Positions 54,411-63,009 of a DNA stretch of 64,000 bases are shown piece by piece. The translations under genes and the position numbers were made by a program. The notes below the pieces were generated by a model, which searched no databases, had not been told where the DNA came from, and saw only the letters and a list, made by a program, of their open reading frames with translations. This DNA is from a virus: positions 33,287 to 97,286 of the IMG/VR virus record IMGVR_UViG_3300045242_000006, one strand, 5' to 3'. How positions within the stretch are numbered: the first letter of the stretch is position 1; the number at the start of each line of letters is the position of its first letter.

Positions 54411-54875
54411 TTAGCAGCGGGAACTATTCCAGTCAGAGTTTTCATCAAGGTCGGCAACACCCATAGGCATACGGCAGGAGTACGGTAATGCCGCATCATG
54501 GCTTAGTGTGATTGCTTCTTGTACAGCATTGAAGGCAACCTCATTCAACTCAGCGATACGCTTCACAGCATTCTCACGCTTGGCTTTGATATCAGCAACA
54601 TACGTTGGGTTTTCAGTGATGAACTTTTCATAGTCATCACGTGTGCATGTCTGCCCTTCGTCATACTCTTCAAGGTATTTGAACACACCATCACAATCAA
54701 AGCCAAGATCAAGCGCAACCTGTTCGCCATTCCAACGTTCCCAAGTTTGTCCAGTCTTCCAGCCTTCAAAATGCACTTCACAGTTGTCCTGAGAAGCTTC
54801 TACAGCTTCAGGCCATTGACGCCAGTCAATATTTTCTTCTGCGAATTTCAGTGCCAGATATTTTACCAGTTCCAT
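54411..54875 (-). CDS. Protein with C-terminal W-N-S-S-R-C tail
   Basis: 154 aa from the ATG at 54875, overlapping the upstream stop (TAATG). MELVKYLALKFAEENIDWRQ, EGWKTGQTWERWNGEQVALD, a long helix and the end DLDENSDWNSSRC. One of the W-S-S-C tail proteins. Function unknown. Confidence 0.68.
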   Translation of the reverse strand: MELVKYLALKFAEENIDWRQWPEAVEASQDNCEVHFEGWKTGQTWERWNGEQVALDLGFDCDGVFKYLEEYDEGQTCTRDDYEKFITENPTYVADIKAKRENAVKRIAELNEVAFNAVQEAITLSHDAALPYSCRMPMGVADLDENSDWNSSRC

Positions 54876-55279
54876 TAGACGTTCCACCCATAGTCGTAGC
54901 CTTCCTGAGCAGAGGTTTCCCACTCACAACCACCAGACGATTCCCACAGAGAAGCTGGGGTGTATGTGTTGACAAAGCCATCACGATCTTCAAAAGTGAA
55001 TGGTACTTCAGCCGATTCAGCAGTCTCAGAAGCCCACTCTTTAATCAGGTCGTACAGCGCATCATAGTCCAGATCGAGTGCACCCTCTTCAGGCAGATCC
55101 TTCAAAACCAAGGCCAGCTTGGCAAGGTTGGCCATTTCATTGCTGGACAGGCCGTCCAGATCGTAAGTGTTGTACGAACCTGTGGCGCCATTGTGATAGG
55201 TGTAGGTTACAGTTTGAGCAACCAGATCAATACCAGCACCGATGTGTTTACGTGCATTTTCAACAGTAGTAGAAGCCAT
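54875..55279 (-). CDS. Hypothetical acidic protein
   Basis: 134 aa from the ATG at 55279 (AGGAGAAACAA). MASTTVENARKHIGAGIDLV, VTYTYHNGATGSYNTYDLDG, then an acidic end LWESSGGCEWETSAQEGYDY that contains an inexact W-x-S-S-x2-C arrangement. Sits among the tail-motif genes. Confidence 0.66.
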   Translation of the reverse strand: MASTTVENARKHIGAGIDLVAQTVTYTYHNGATGSYNTYDLDGLSSNEMANLAKLALVLKDLPEEGALDLDYDALYDLIKEWASETAESAEVPFTFEDRDGFVNTYTPASLWESSGGCEWETSAQEGYDYGWNV

Positions 55280-55330
55280 TTGTTTCTCCTTTATTAAGAA
55301 AATTATTTTACTTGGTGGAAATATTGCCAC

Positions 55331-55771
55331 TTAGCAATACATCGAACTGGAATCCCAATCAACGCTGTCAATCAGACGGAAGTCATTAGTGTGTCGGCCA
55401 ACTTTGATATCCGCTGGAATGTTGTATTCATTTGCCAGTGCCAACAGTTCATTCATAGCTGGACCCACTTGAGCAACAAGCTCAGCAACACGTTCTACAG
55501 CTTCCCGCCGTGCCTTATTGTAAGCCATGTGCTCTTCAGCAAAAGGGCCATCAATGTAGGCCAACACTTCTTCTACAGAGAAGGTATTACACTCCAGTTC
55601 GAAATCATATCTATCTGGACCCAGACGCTCGCTGTCCAGATAATGCTCATCCAGATATTTATTACCATCCATTACGTTGATATCTTGATAACTTGTTACG
55701 ACAGTCTTACCATCTTCCAAGCTCAACTTACCATTTACCACTTGCATCGCAACATACAGAAGAGTTTTCAT
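55331..55771 (-). CDS. Protein with C-terminal W-D-S-S-S-M-Y-C tail
   Basis: 146 aa. MKTLLYVAMQVVNGKLSLED, then a helix VERVAELVAQVGPAMNELLA, PADIKVG strand and the end SVDWDSSSMYC. The layout helix-strand-tail matches the proteins at 54161 and 56195. Function unknown. Confidence 0.68.
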   Translation of the reverse strand: MKTLLYVAMQVVNGKLSLEDGKTVVTSYQDINVMDGNKYLDEHYLDSERLGPDRYDFELECNTFSVEEVLAYIDGPFAEEHMAYNKARREAVERVAELVAQVGPAMNELLALANEYNIPADIKVGRHTNDFRLIDSVDWDSSSMYC

Positions 55772-56184
55772 TACGCTTTCTTTCCTCCTTCAGCGAGACG
55801 ATTCTCGATTTTATGGTCTGCCCGTTGGGCATTGTAATATAGCTTATCCACGATTGCACCAGCCAAATCCCAACCTTCGTGACCAGCTAGGTCCAATAGG
55901 CGAATCATTGCGTCAGCAGCTTCAACCTCAGCCATTGGACGATCCTTCAAGTGGTCATCCATCAGACCCTTGCGAACACCCTCGACAGCCTCACTCACTT
56001 CAGAGTGTACCAATGCCAGCTTGGACAGAATCAAAGTGATATCGTTCTTCGGATGCGGCACACCTGTAACGATATTATGCCACCAGCCAGCTTCTACATT
56101 ACCATTATAGATGGTGTGTTGCAAGTGACCCAGTGCCTGATGGATACGTGCTACTTCAAATACTTCTAGATTGTTAATGCTCAA
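55771..56184 (-). CDS. MazG-like NTP pyrophosphohydrolase
   Basis: 137 aa from a TTG at 56184 with AAGGAGAAAACA. ALVHSEVSEAVEGVRKGLMD and EVEAADAMIRLLDLAGHEGW give the E-x2-E...E-x2-D helix pairs of MazG-type all-alpha NTP pyrophosphatases. Phage MazG proteins can adjust dNTP or alarmone pools. Overlaps the next gene region within the W-S-S-C cluster. Confidence 0.72.
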   Translation of the reverse strand: MSINNLEVFEVARIHQALGHLQHTIYNGNVEAGWWHNIVTGVPHPKNDITLILSKLALVHSEVSEAVEGVRKGLMDDHLKDRPMAEVEAADAMIRLLDLAGHEGWDLAGAIVDKLYYNAQRADHKIENRLAEGGKKA

Positions 56185-56194
56185 TGTTTTCTCC

Positions 56195-56392
56195 TTAGCA
56201 AGTGCCGTAACTAGACGACCAATGGTCAGGCTGATACTCAGCCGTGGTATTATATGCTCGACCACCTTCGAATGTGATATCGAAGACAATGTTGTGTTCG
56301 TCAGCAACAACCCGAGCCTGTGCGTGCAGCACTTGGATAGCTTCTACCATGCTTGCGACATATTGAGTTGCTTCGTGGTTGGACATACTCAT
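56195..56392 (-). CDS. Small protein with C-terminal W-S-S-S-Y-G-T-C tail
   Basis: 65 aa. Helix VEAIQVLHAQARVVADEHNI (compare SIADEHD at 54161), strand VFDITFEGG and the end QPDHWSSSYGTC. ATGA overlap with the glutaredoxin gene. Function unknown. Confidence 0.68.
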   Translation of the reverse strand: MSMSNHEATQYVASMVEAIQVLHAQARVVADEHNIVFDITFEGGRAYNTTAEYQPDHWSSSYGTC

Positions 56393-56625
56393 TTGATTTC
56401 TCCAATTGTGTTGAAAGTGAAACCTTGCCCATTCTGCACAATCAGAGGGAAGGTGCGGAAGCCCATCATACCGAGTTCTTCCAGTTTGTCCATTAAATCT
56501 TCCATGTGATAATCCTTATCAAGGACAAGGACATCGAATTCAATGCCGCGAGACTTTAGCACAGCTTTAGCTTGTTCGCAAGATGTGCAAGGGATTTTAC
56601 TGTAAATCACCACTTTGTTGCCCAT
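56389..56625 (-). CDS. Glutaredoxin
   Basis: 78 aa. Redox pair C-x2-C in IYSKIPCTSCEQAKAVLKSR and the cis-proline FRTFPLIV are standard glutaredoxin/NrdH features. Probably the electron donor for the NrdAB pair encoded 1-3 kb upstream. Normal length. Confidence 0.85.
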   Translation of the reverse strand: MGNKVVIYSKIPCTSCEQAKAVLKSRGIEFDVLVLDKDYHMEDLMDKLEELGMMGFRTFPLIVQNGQGFTFNTIGEIK

Positions 56626-56756
56626 TAATAGTGCTCCTCATTATCAACCAATAAATCTTCGTCATCATAGAAAAACTCTTCATCCAGAAAACTATCACAT
56701 TCTGGGCACCATACATCTTCATCATCAACGAAAGCATCGCAGATCGGACACATCAT
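56625..56756 (-). CDS. Acidic zinc-ribbon micro-protein
   Basis: 43 aa: MMCPICDAFVDDEDVWCPEC then DSFLDEEFFYDDED, two C-x2-C pairs and a very acidic tail. Start overlaps the upstream stop and its own stop overlaps the glutaredoxin start. Confidence 0.65.
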   Translation of the reverse strand: MMCPICDAFVDDEDVWCPECDSFLDEEFFYDDEDLLVDNEEHY

Positions 56757-56938
56757 ACTAATCTACCCTCCAGTTTGTCAATACGTTTTTGCATGCGTTC
56801 AATGCGCTTTTCTAGCTTGATCGCTTCGCAGGCCTTCACCCACTCACCTTTGCTGTGCTCCTTCACTTCCAGACTATGCCAGCTGTAGTCGCTCCAGCGG
56901 TCGTATTCCTTCTCAAGTGTCACATTATACCTTTTCAT
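56753..56938 (-). CDS. Small coiled-coil protein
   Basis: 61 aa (MKRYNVTLEKEYDRWSDYSW, then KLEKRIERMQKRIDKLEGRL). Its GAGG ribosome site lies in the 3' arm of a leader hairpin CGCCCTC/GAGGGCG, eight bases before the ATG, so translation may be structure-controlled. Confidence 0.65.
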   Translation of the reverse strand: MKRYNVTLEKEYDRWSDYSWHSLEVKEHSKGEWVKACEAIKLEKRIERMQKRIDKLEGRLV

Positions 56939-56969
56939 AAAAACGCCCTCGATCGTTATGATGAGGGCG

Positions 56970-56998
56970 ATTCTACGCTTCTATTTGTTAAACTGCAA
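56970..56998 (-). promoter_or_regulatory. Promoter
   Basis: Minus strand TTGCAG, 17 bases, TAGAAT, within the 3' end of the gene starting at 57338. Confidence 0.6.
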
Positions 56999-57338
56999 GC
57001 CCTTTTTGGTAAGAATCGAAAGCAATCCTTGTCACAGCTTGGGTGTACATCTTCGTCACAGCATCCTTCGTCAGAGCTTGGCTGTTGAAGGCAATCAGCT
57101 CAGCACCCATATCAGTTTCAAATTGAGCCTGTAGGGCCATCAGGTTCTCAAGGTCACGTACATCCTCAGCCGAGTCAAGGAACGTAGCGTAGACGCGATC
57201 CTGAGCTGGTGTGAGGTGAATGGTGAAATCTGGTGCAACGGTGTCGCCCGTGAGGACAAGAGTCGCCCCAGCGTTGTCTACGGTCGTTACCAGCGATCCG
57301 CCTGTTGTCAGGACGGTAGTATTAGTTACAGGTGTCAT
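56988..57338 (-). CDS. Hypothetical protein
   Basis: 116 aa (VLTTGGSLVTTVDNAGATLV, then FTIHLTPAQDRVYATFLDSA). N-terminal Thr/Gly-rich strands, C-terminal helices. GGAGAAATAAA before the ATG. Function unknown. Confidence 0.66.
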   Translation of the reverse strand: MTPVTNTTVLTTGGSLVTTVDNAGATLVLTGDTVAPDFTIHLTPAQDRVYATFLDSAEDVRDLENLMALQAQFETDMGAELIAFNSQALTKDAVTKMYTQAVTRIAFDSYQKGLAV

Positions 57339-57351
57339 TTTATTTCTCCAT

Positions 57352-57376
57352 TAAAATGGGGCGTTGCCGCCCCTTC
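57352..57376 (-). terminator. Terminator after the nrd operon
   Basis: Minus strand GGGGCG-GCAA-CGCCCC followed by ATTTT. Confidence 0.7.
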
Positions 57377-57399
57377 GCCATTATTGGCATGCGGTCAGT

Positions 57400-59133
57400 T
57401 TACTGACACATTTCGCAAGACTCAACACGGGTGATTTCCCCGGCGCCTCGCATACTGTAGATATAGTATAGGGACAAGATGTTAGGATCGTTGAAAGCAA
57501 GCCTGTGGATCTTACCGATGTACTCCGGTGTATCGTTCGACGTGAAGTAGAGGTTGATGCTCTGACCTTGGTCGATGTAGTTTTGACGCTGAGAGCACAG
57601 ACGCAAGTGGTCTTCCATTGGAATTTCAAACGCTGTACGGAACACCGCTTTCTCTTCGTCTGTCAGCCATGTCACGTGTTGAACAGAACCCTTACGTTCG
57701 TTCATATCCTTAACACATTGCTCGATATCCAAACCTTTCAGCTTGATTAGGTTCAACAGCACTTTGTTGATGCGGAAGAACTCACCACCAGCAGATTGTT
57801 TGGTGAAGCACATGGCAACGTCCAGACCAACACCCTCAGAAGCTCCTGCCATCAACTCAGCGGTCGATTTGGTAGGTGGCATCATCAGCATAGTGGCATT
57901 GCGTTGCCCAAGCCCTACACAGCCGTCTGGCTCGCCCATGGTGACAGCCAACCAAGAGTTTGCGGCAGTTGCGTCTTTGTGAATACCACGGAAGATTTTG
58001 GTGTTCAACATCATAGCTTCCATGCTCGACACAGACATCATCTCAGCTTGTAACAGAGTGTGGAACCCTAGAACGCCACTACCCAGTGCACGAAACTCTT
58101 TGGTGAAGCGTAGAATCTTCTCCATTGCACGTAGGTCCTTCTTAGACAATGTTGTTTCCATCGTCTCAATGTATTCACTGATGTTGCAGTCACTCATAAC
58201 TTGACCAACAAACACAAGGTGTTCAGGCCAGCTACGGTACAACTCTAAGTTGTAGTTGAGGATCACACAACTGAAAGTGTAGTCGTCATCTGCTGGCAAG
58301 TTGGTTTCTTGACACAAGTTGGAAGCTCTTGCTCGTAGTCCAGCACGTTTAAATGCCTTAGCCAACTTGCGATTCATCTTGTCAATGAATGTGAAATATC
58401 CCTTGCCACGTGGCATCTTAATGCCCAGCATCTTAGCAAACTTGCGAAGTGCTTCAGGATCTTCGTTGTTCATCCAATCAACAAACTCATCGTCGATCAA
58501 CCAACCAACGTTGTTACTCTCTGTACGTTCGTACAGGAAGTCTGCAACTTTATCAAAGTCACCGTGTTGAGGACGCAGGCTGTAAGCACACGATCCACGG
58601 CGTGGCCCTTGAGCCACCTCTTCCATTACGTTAATGATGTCTCTTACCAGCGGCATAAGCCCCTGAGAGTGTCCACCTCGAATCTTATCACCTTCAGCAG
58701 GCCAATCATCCAAGCAGTAACTAGTTCCATGGCTGTGCTTTGTCAGGATCGCCGCTTCTGTCAGGAAGTCATAACGATCAAATAGGCTGTTGCCAACATT
58801 ACCACCAGCACAGCTTACAGTCGTACCACGTTGACGCAGGCCACCGTTCGCCAGTAGTGGAGTAGATGGGCTCACGAAACCGTCCCACATCGTCTGGAAG
58901 AATGCATCTTCCCAAGTCTTGCCTGTCCAGTATGGATGTTGATTCCACCACTCAGGGTACACTTCAGGAGCGTGCTTCGCCATAGCTTGAGCTACAGTGC
59001 GGAAGCGAGACTTAACTGTCTCATTGTTGTACGAGTATTTATCGTAGAACAGTTGGATACCGCCCGAAGTGTACCACGATGGGCACACGCCGTCTTCAAT
59101 TTGTTTCTTTCTTAATGCAGAGTAGTTAATCAT
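57400..59133 (-). CDS. nrdA: Ribonucleotide reductase large subunit, class I
   Basis: 577 aa, short because the N-terminal ATP-cone is absent. TPLLANGGLRQRGTTVSCAG holds the first active-site Cys, SNLCQETNLP the thiyl-radical Cys with Asn and Glu, SLYYIYSMRG the Tyr pair for radical transfer, and CEMCQ the C-terminal redox pair. Reduces ribonucleotides with NrdB. Without an ATP-cone, overall activity control by dATP is likely lost. Overlaps nrdB by four bases. Confidence 0.92.
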   Translation of the reverse strand: MINYSALRKKQIEDGVCPSWYTSGGIQLFYDKYSYNNETVKSRFRTVAQAMAKHAPEVYPEWWNQHPYWTGKTWEDAFFQTMWDGFVSPSTPLLANGGLRQRGTTVSCAGGNVGNSLFDRYDFLTEAAILTKHSHGTSYCLDDWPAEGDKIRGGHSQGLMPLVRDIINVMEEVAQGPRRGSCAYSLRPQHGDFDKVADFLYERTESNNVGWLIDDEFVDWMNNEDPEALRKFAKMLGIKMPRGKGYFTFIDKMNRKLAKAFKRAGLRARASNLCQETNLPADDDYTFSCVILNYNLELYRSWPEHLVFVGQVMSDCNISEYIETMETTLSKKDLRAMEKILRFTKEFRALGSGVLGFHTLLQAEMMSVSSMEAMMLNTKIFRGIHKDATAANSWLAVTMGEPDGCVGLGQRNATMLMMPPTKSTAELMAGASEGVGLDVAMCFTKQSAGGEFFRINKVLLNLIKLKGLDIEQCVKDMNERKGSVQHVTWLTDEEKAVFRTAFEIPMEDHLRLCSQRQNYIDQGQSINLYFTSNDTPEYIGKIHRLAFNDPNILSLYYIYSMRGAGEITRVESCEMCQ

Positions 59134-60185
59134 TCAATTTCTCCAGTTTCAACATAACCACGAATAAAGCCGCTTTCATCCCAGCCGCTTTCATACTCCA
59201 TGCCCATGCCCGGAGTGAAGAAGTCAACCATCTTGTAAGAGTCAGTGCCTAATTCAAACCACTTTGTAATTGGGGAGGTTGCTTCAGGGAATGGCAAATC
59301 CAATCCTAGACGTTCAGCAAACACGTTCAACCTTACTTTGATGTAACTCTTGAAGTCATCCTTAGTCATGCCATTCAATGTATCTTCAAGGAACGCCAGA
59401 TCAATAATCAAACATTCATGTTCGTATGCATATTGAATCGCCTTGTAAATCTGTTCAACACGTTTAGTGTCTTCACGTAGGGGACGGCCCAGCTCTTTGT
59501 AATGTTGGTTGATCGCCCAAGCAGCGGCGAGTCCATGCAAGTCTTCATCAATGGCAGATTGGTTAGTACCACGCACAACTACTGGAAGTTTGTTATATCC
59601 ATTAGACTGGAAGCTCTTCAAGATTGCAAAGCTGGCAAACAGTAGTGCAGTTTCAGTCATCGAGAATACAATACAAGACAACAGTTTGTCTTCACCAGAC
59701 AACACCTTCTCAAGCCATTCAACACGTGCAGCCAACTCAGGGTTTGCCGCGTACGCACGGTAGTCTTCGTCTTTATCTAGCCCAAGTTGTGTATTTAGTT
59801 GGTTGTAGAAGCGTGCATGAACTTGAAGTTCGAAGGCAGCAAATGCAGCAGCCATTGCTTTAGCTTCTGGAGTTGGGAACACTTTAATAAACAAGCCATT
59901 CCAGAACTCTTCTCCAACAATCAACTCATATTTGAGGAACAGTTGAAGAACAAACTTTACAGCATGGAGCTGTGTAGGTGTTAAATCAAATAGAAGTTGC
60001 ATTCTGTCTAGTTCAACTTTCATTTCTGTATTAGTCCAGAACTGTTTGTCAAACTGTTGATCAGCAAACTCATAGAACTGTGGGTAGACAGTGGCGTAAC
60101 TGTCTGTCTCTGTCATGATGCGTGTCTTGGCATCAAAATCGAACGGTAGCCCCATTGCTACCGCTTCTGGTTGGTTAATCGGCAT
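59130..60185 (-). CDS. nrdB: Ribonucleotide reductase small subunit, class I
   Basis: 351 aa ferritin-like R2. FAAFELQVHARFYNQL has the metal-binding His and a Tyr four residues later where the radical Tyr sits; TETALLFASFAIL supplies a Glu; IDEDLHGLAAAW is the E-x2-H motif. C-terminal acidic end can dock NrdA. Together with NrdA and glutaredoxin it provides dNTPs. Confidence 0.9.
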   Translation of the reverse strand: MPINQPEAVAMGLPFDFDAKTRIMTETDSYATVYPQFYEFADQQFDKQFWTNTEMKVELDRMQLLFDLTPTQLHAVKFVLQLFLKYELIVGEEFWNGLFIKVFPTPEAKAMAAAFAAFELQVHARFYNQLNTQLGLDKDEDYRAYAANPELAARVEWLEKVLSGEDKLLSCIVFSMTETALLFASFAILKSFQSNGYNKLPVVVRGTNQSAIDEDLHGLAAAWAINQHYKELGRPLREDTKRVEQIYKAIQYAYEHECLIIDLAFLEDTLNGMTKDDFKSYIKVRLNVFAERLGLDLPFPEATSPITKWFELGTDSYKMVDFFTPGMGMEYESGWDESGFIRGYVETGEIE

Positions 60186-60187
60186 TA

Positions 60188-60529
60188 TTAATCCTTGTCA
60201 ACTGGTGTGATCGTACCTTGATAAGACATAGTACGAAGTGTGTGTCTCAAACTCTTATCGGTGGTTGCTTCAATTTGAGCGTCCATAGATGCACAGCCAG
60301 TAGCCAGCCATGCTTTATCAATACGTTCAAAGCCTTCAACCCGAATACCGTAGTATTCAATCTTGTTGATTGTGCGATGGTTGCACGCTACAAGTTCATA
60401 GCCTAGGGCTACGTCCATACCATTCGTAAACAGAATGGACTCAAAGATTTTCTTATTCTCAATTTCAACAGCTTCTTGGAAGCCATCAACCATGTTTAGA
60501 TCATGGAAACTCAGTGCGTAATCAGCCAT
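60188..60529 (-). CDS. Hypothetical protein between nrdB and thyX
   Basis: 113 aa (MADYALSFHDLNMVDGFQEA, then LVACNHRTINKIEYYGIRVE). Overlaps thyX by eight bases and lies two bases before nrdB, so it is translated with the nucleotide genes. No family recognised. Confidence 0.68.
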   Translation of the reverse strand: MADYALSFHDLNMVDGFQEAVEIENKKIFESILFTNGMDVALGYELVACNHRTINKIEYYGIRVEGFERIDKAWLATGCASMDAQIEATTDKSLRHTLRTMSYQGTITPVDKD

Positions 60530-61466
60530 TTTTATATTCCTTGCATACGTTATTCGGGATCAATTGGCGGTGTTGAATCCAATTGACAAAATTACCACTC
60601 CAAAGATTACCTTTGCGGTCAGCATGGGTGATACCCTCTTCCCAAGTTTCTGGAAGCGCTGGCGAGTTGACTTCAAAGTCATACGCGAATCCATGTTGGT
60701 ATTTATATGGAGCCATAGGTGACGCCTGATGCTCAAAAGGACTGGCATGTACCGGCTCACTCTCCACAAGGCGCTTATACACCATCTGAGCCTTCTCAAG
60801 TGTATCATCCAGTTTACGGTAGCTCACTTGAGCACAGCAGCTAGAAGAGATTGCCAGAGCGTTTGCAAGGGTCTTTTCTGGGTCTACCTTCTCCATGTAC
60901 GGATTCCAGTAACCATACTCTGTGTATGGAGTATGCCACCAACCCGGTTGCAGTTGAATAGGCGTACTCTCCTGCAAAACTTCCCACATCAAACGAGCAA
61001 GCTCTTTGATTTCAGGTTGTGCATCTTCATGGTTACGTAGCCAGAAGAAGTTATCCATACATGTAGCTGTCATGACAGTCTTCATTGTCTGGAATGGTTC
61101 AAGGATTCGGTTTGCTGTTTGTTTGTGAAGCCCGTGAAAGTCTAATTCCTCTGCAAATTTAGCAGCTTGATTTGCAGCAGCAACCCACACAGTTTTAACG
61201 GCACTCAGTTTCAGACCTGTTAACTGTTCTTTAGCTTGCATTCCCGGCTGATTAACACCCCAATGAAGTGGCATAGCCTCATGTCTGCGAACTGCTGCAA
61301 TGATATTCTTTACAGGAATTGCCCGCGAAGAGGCAGCATTACGTGAGAACAGACGGTGCGTCATGAACTCTCCGTGAATGAAACGTTGATACTCCAACTC
61401 CCACGTAACGATCTGTTGGCCGTTAGGTGCGATGGAGTGAGCGATGATTTTAGCAGTAATTGTCAT
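60522..61466 (-). CDS. thyX: FAD-dependent thymidylate synthase
   Basis: 314 aa. FMTHRLFSRNAASSRAIPVK is the ThyX signature R-H-R-x7-S, here with Thr in place of the first Arg; SSCCAQVSYR and PFEHQASPM match later family motifs. Converts dUMP to dTMP with methylene-tetrahydrofolate, FAD and NADPH. First gene of the nrd operon; AAGGAGAGAAA before the ATG and a long 5' UTR hairpin upstream. Confidence 0.92.
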   Translation of the reverse strand: MTITAKIIAHSIAPNGQQIVTWELEYQRFIHGEFMTHRLFSRNAASSRAIPVKNIIAAVRRHEAMPLHWGVNQPGMQAKEQLTGLKLSAVKTVWVAAANQAAKFAEELDFHGLHKQTANRILEPFQTMKTVMTATCMDNFFWLRNHEDAQPEIKELARLMWEVLQESTPIQLQPGWWHTPYTEYGYWNPYMEKVDPEKTLANALAISSSCCAQVSYRKLDDTLEKAQMVYKRLVESEPVHASPFEHQASPMAPYKYQHGFAYDFEVNSPALPETWEEGITHADRKGNLWSGNFVNWIQHRQLIPNNVCKEYKNG

Positions 61467-61484
61467 TTTCTCTCCTTAAAGACA

Positions 61485-61512
61485 AAGGGAAGCCTTTTAG
61501 TGGGCTTCCCTT
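61485..61512 (-). promoter_or_regulatory. 5' UTR hairpin of the thyX-nrd operon (or terminator)
   Basis: AAGGGAAGCC and GGCTTCCCTT form a 10-bp stem with an 8-base loop between the promoter and thyX, followed by TGTCTTT. Confidence 0.6.
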
Positions 61513-61541
61513 AATAAGTGTGATTGCCTGTGTAGGATGGT

Positions 61542-61571
61542 ATTATCGCATCTTTTACACTATCGTGTCAA
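61542..61571 (-). promoter_or_regulatory. Promoter of the thyX-nrd operon
   Basis: Minus strand TTGACA, 18 bases, GATAAT. Confidence 0.55.
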
Positions 61572-62146
61572 GCCCTCAATAGAAGAGAATCAGTATCTTT
61601 TGAGGCTGTTGGACGGTCATCAATCAATACACTTTGGGCTTGAGCATCAATGATGATTGCCAGAGAAGCCATGGCATGACCAAGGTTGTGCACTGTACTA
61701 TCAGACGCATCCTCTTGACCTTCTTGCCACTGTGCGATATGCCGCAATGCCGCGTCAATGTAGACAGACGCCTTGACGTTGGTATCACGCCAGTTGCACA
61801 GACCATATTTATCTGCACCATTCTCCAAAGCTCGGTTCACTTCGATATTAGCTGACAAAGGCAAGTATCGTAAAGAGTACTTCTTGCTAGCTGCTCCAAC
61901 TTTTGGGTTGCCAATCTCTGGAGGGCTTGTTTGTCCAGTGTGAACAGAGGACATCAGATGATCAGAAAGGCTCACCTCACGACGCCATATATCCCTTTGG
62001 ATATAGTCCTTAACTTGTTGGGTCGTGTACCCGCCAGCGGTGCCAGCTCCATTACCCTGATCTTCCCAAGACAATGTACAGTAATCACCATCTTCATGAA
62101 TGGTGTAAATTGCCCCAGTTTTCATGTTCTTAACTTTGTAAGACAT
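61568..62146 (-). CDS. dATP/dGTP diphosphohydrolase-like protein (DUF5664)
   Basis: 192 aa from the ATG at 62146 (TGATG overlap). YSLRYLPLSANIEVNRALEN, GADKYGLCNWRD, YIDAALRHIAQWQEGQ and HNLGHAMASLAIIIDAQAQ match the phage DUF5664 family related to dATP/dGTP pyrophosphohydrolases. Such enzymes can bias dNTP pools, for example before base-modified DNA synthesis. N-terminal 75 residues are a separate beta-rich part. Confidence 0.75.
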   Translation of the reverse strand: MSYKVKNMKTGAIYTIHEDGDYCTLSWEDQGNGAGTAGGYTTQQVKDYIQRDIWRREVSLSDHLMSSVHTGQTSPPEIGNPKVGAASKKYSLRYLPLSANIEVNRALENGADKYGLCNWRDTNVKASVYIDAALRHIAQWQEGQEDASDSTVHNLGHAMASLAIIIDAQAQSVLIDDRPTASKDTDSLLLRA

Positions 62147-62361
62147 CACTCTTCTTCATCCTTATGCAGCTTAGCTACAAGTGGTTCATCCAGACCAAGT
62201 GCATCCTCAAGGATAGCTTTGGCTGTAGTAATCTTGACAAGCAACACCATCAATTGATCGGCTGTTTCACCATGAGCATCCAATAGGCCACTCATGAATT
62301 CATGAAACTCAACTGGATCGAGTAGGTCTTTCGCATTTACAGCGTTAATTAGGTCACTCAC
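62146..62361 (-). CDS. Hypothetical acidic protein
   Basis: 71 aa (MSDLINAVNAKDLLDPVEFH, then LMVLLVKITTAKAILEDALG), helical. Overlaps both neighbours. Function unknown. Confidence 0.66.
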   Translation of the reverse strand: MSDLINAVNAKDLLDPVEFHEFMSGLLDAHGETADQLMVLLVKITTAKAILEDALGLDEPLVAKLHKDEEE

Positions 62362-62525
62362 AGTGCTTCCTCCAACAGGGATTCAGTAATGGATTCCAGC
62401 AACACCATCAAGACTGGAATGTTCTTTGGGATGTCTTCCACTTCAGGGAATGTTTTCTCCATCAACTCCAGAATATCAAATGCGAGAGTTGCTTGTTCCA
62501 AGCTCAGTTGAATTTTATCCGACAT
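62358..62525 (-). CDS. Hypothetical acidic protein
   Basis: 55 aa from the ATG at 62525 (AAGGAGAACAAA). MSDKIQLSLEQATLAFDILE, then NIPVLMVLLESITESLLEEA. Function unknown. Confidence 0.62.
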   Translation of the reverse strand: MSDKIQLSLEQATLAFDILELMEKTFPEVEDIPKNIPVLMVLLESITESLLEEAL

Positions 62526-62742
62526 TTTGTTCTCCTTTTTCATTCAATTTATTAAAGTATCGACGGATAGTATAACCACGTCCAATACTCCACACTGTAC
62601 AACCAATGGTTGCCACAGTAGCAGATATTACAGGGTTTGACCAGAGGGATAGACAACCTACTGTAATCAACCAGCTACCAACCATGCCAACGCCTGTGTT
62701 GGTCATAGTTTCTTTGAGAGATTGTTTCTTACTCTGTGTCAT
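62515..62742 (-). CDS. Small membrane protein, DUF7220-like
   Basis: 75 aa from the ATG at 62742. MTQSKKQSLKETMTNTGVGM, two hydrophobic spans (SWLITVGCLSLWSNPVIS, VATIGCTVWSIGRGYTIRRY) and a basic end. The TQSKKQSLKE-x-x-x-N-T opening is common to a phage/prophage membrane family of unknown function. Confidence 0.68.
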   Translation of the reverse strand: MTQSKKQSLKETMTNTGVGMVGSWLITVGCLSLWSNPVISATVATIGCTVWSIGRGYTIRRYFNKLNEKGEQNVG

Positions 62743-62809
62743 CAGGTTTTTGCCCCCAAGTCCATTCAACGTCTTCGCCGTCATTATCATCAGTTGAAAT
62801 GTTATTCAT
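62729..62809 (-). CDS. Acidic micro-protein
   Basis: 26 aa, MNNISTDDNDGEDVEWTWGQ then KPDDTE. Overlaps the genes on either side; short, so only moderate support. Confidence 0.42.
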   Translation of the reverse strand: MNNISTDDNDGEDVEWTWGQKPDDTE

Positions 62810-62981
62810 CTGCATCAATATCCACCTCAATGCGAACTCTGAACGTAGCTTTCATGCAAGCAGCTTCACCATACTCTTTCAAGAGAGCTGGGCCAGTACT
62901 ATCAAAAGCCATCTGTACATAAAACTCAAGGTCTTCAATTTGATTTACATTGTAAGTATTATCAAGAATCACGATAGACAT
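62802..62981 (-). CDS. Hypothetical protein
   Basis: 59 aa from the ATG at 62981 (GGAGGAACAAAA). MSIVILDNTYNVNQIEDLEF, then ACMKATFRVRIEVDIDADE. Function unknown. Confidence 0.64.
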   Translation of the reverse strand: MSIVILDNTYNVNQIEDLEFYVQMAFDSTGPALLKEYGEAACMKATFRVRIEVDIDADE

Positions 62982-63009
62982 TTTTGTTCCTCCTGTGTTG
63001 AGAGGGGCC

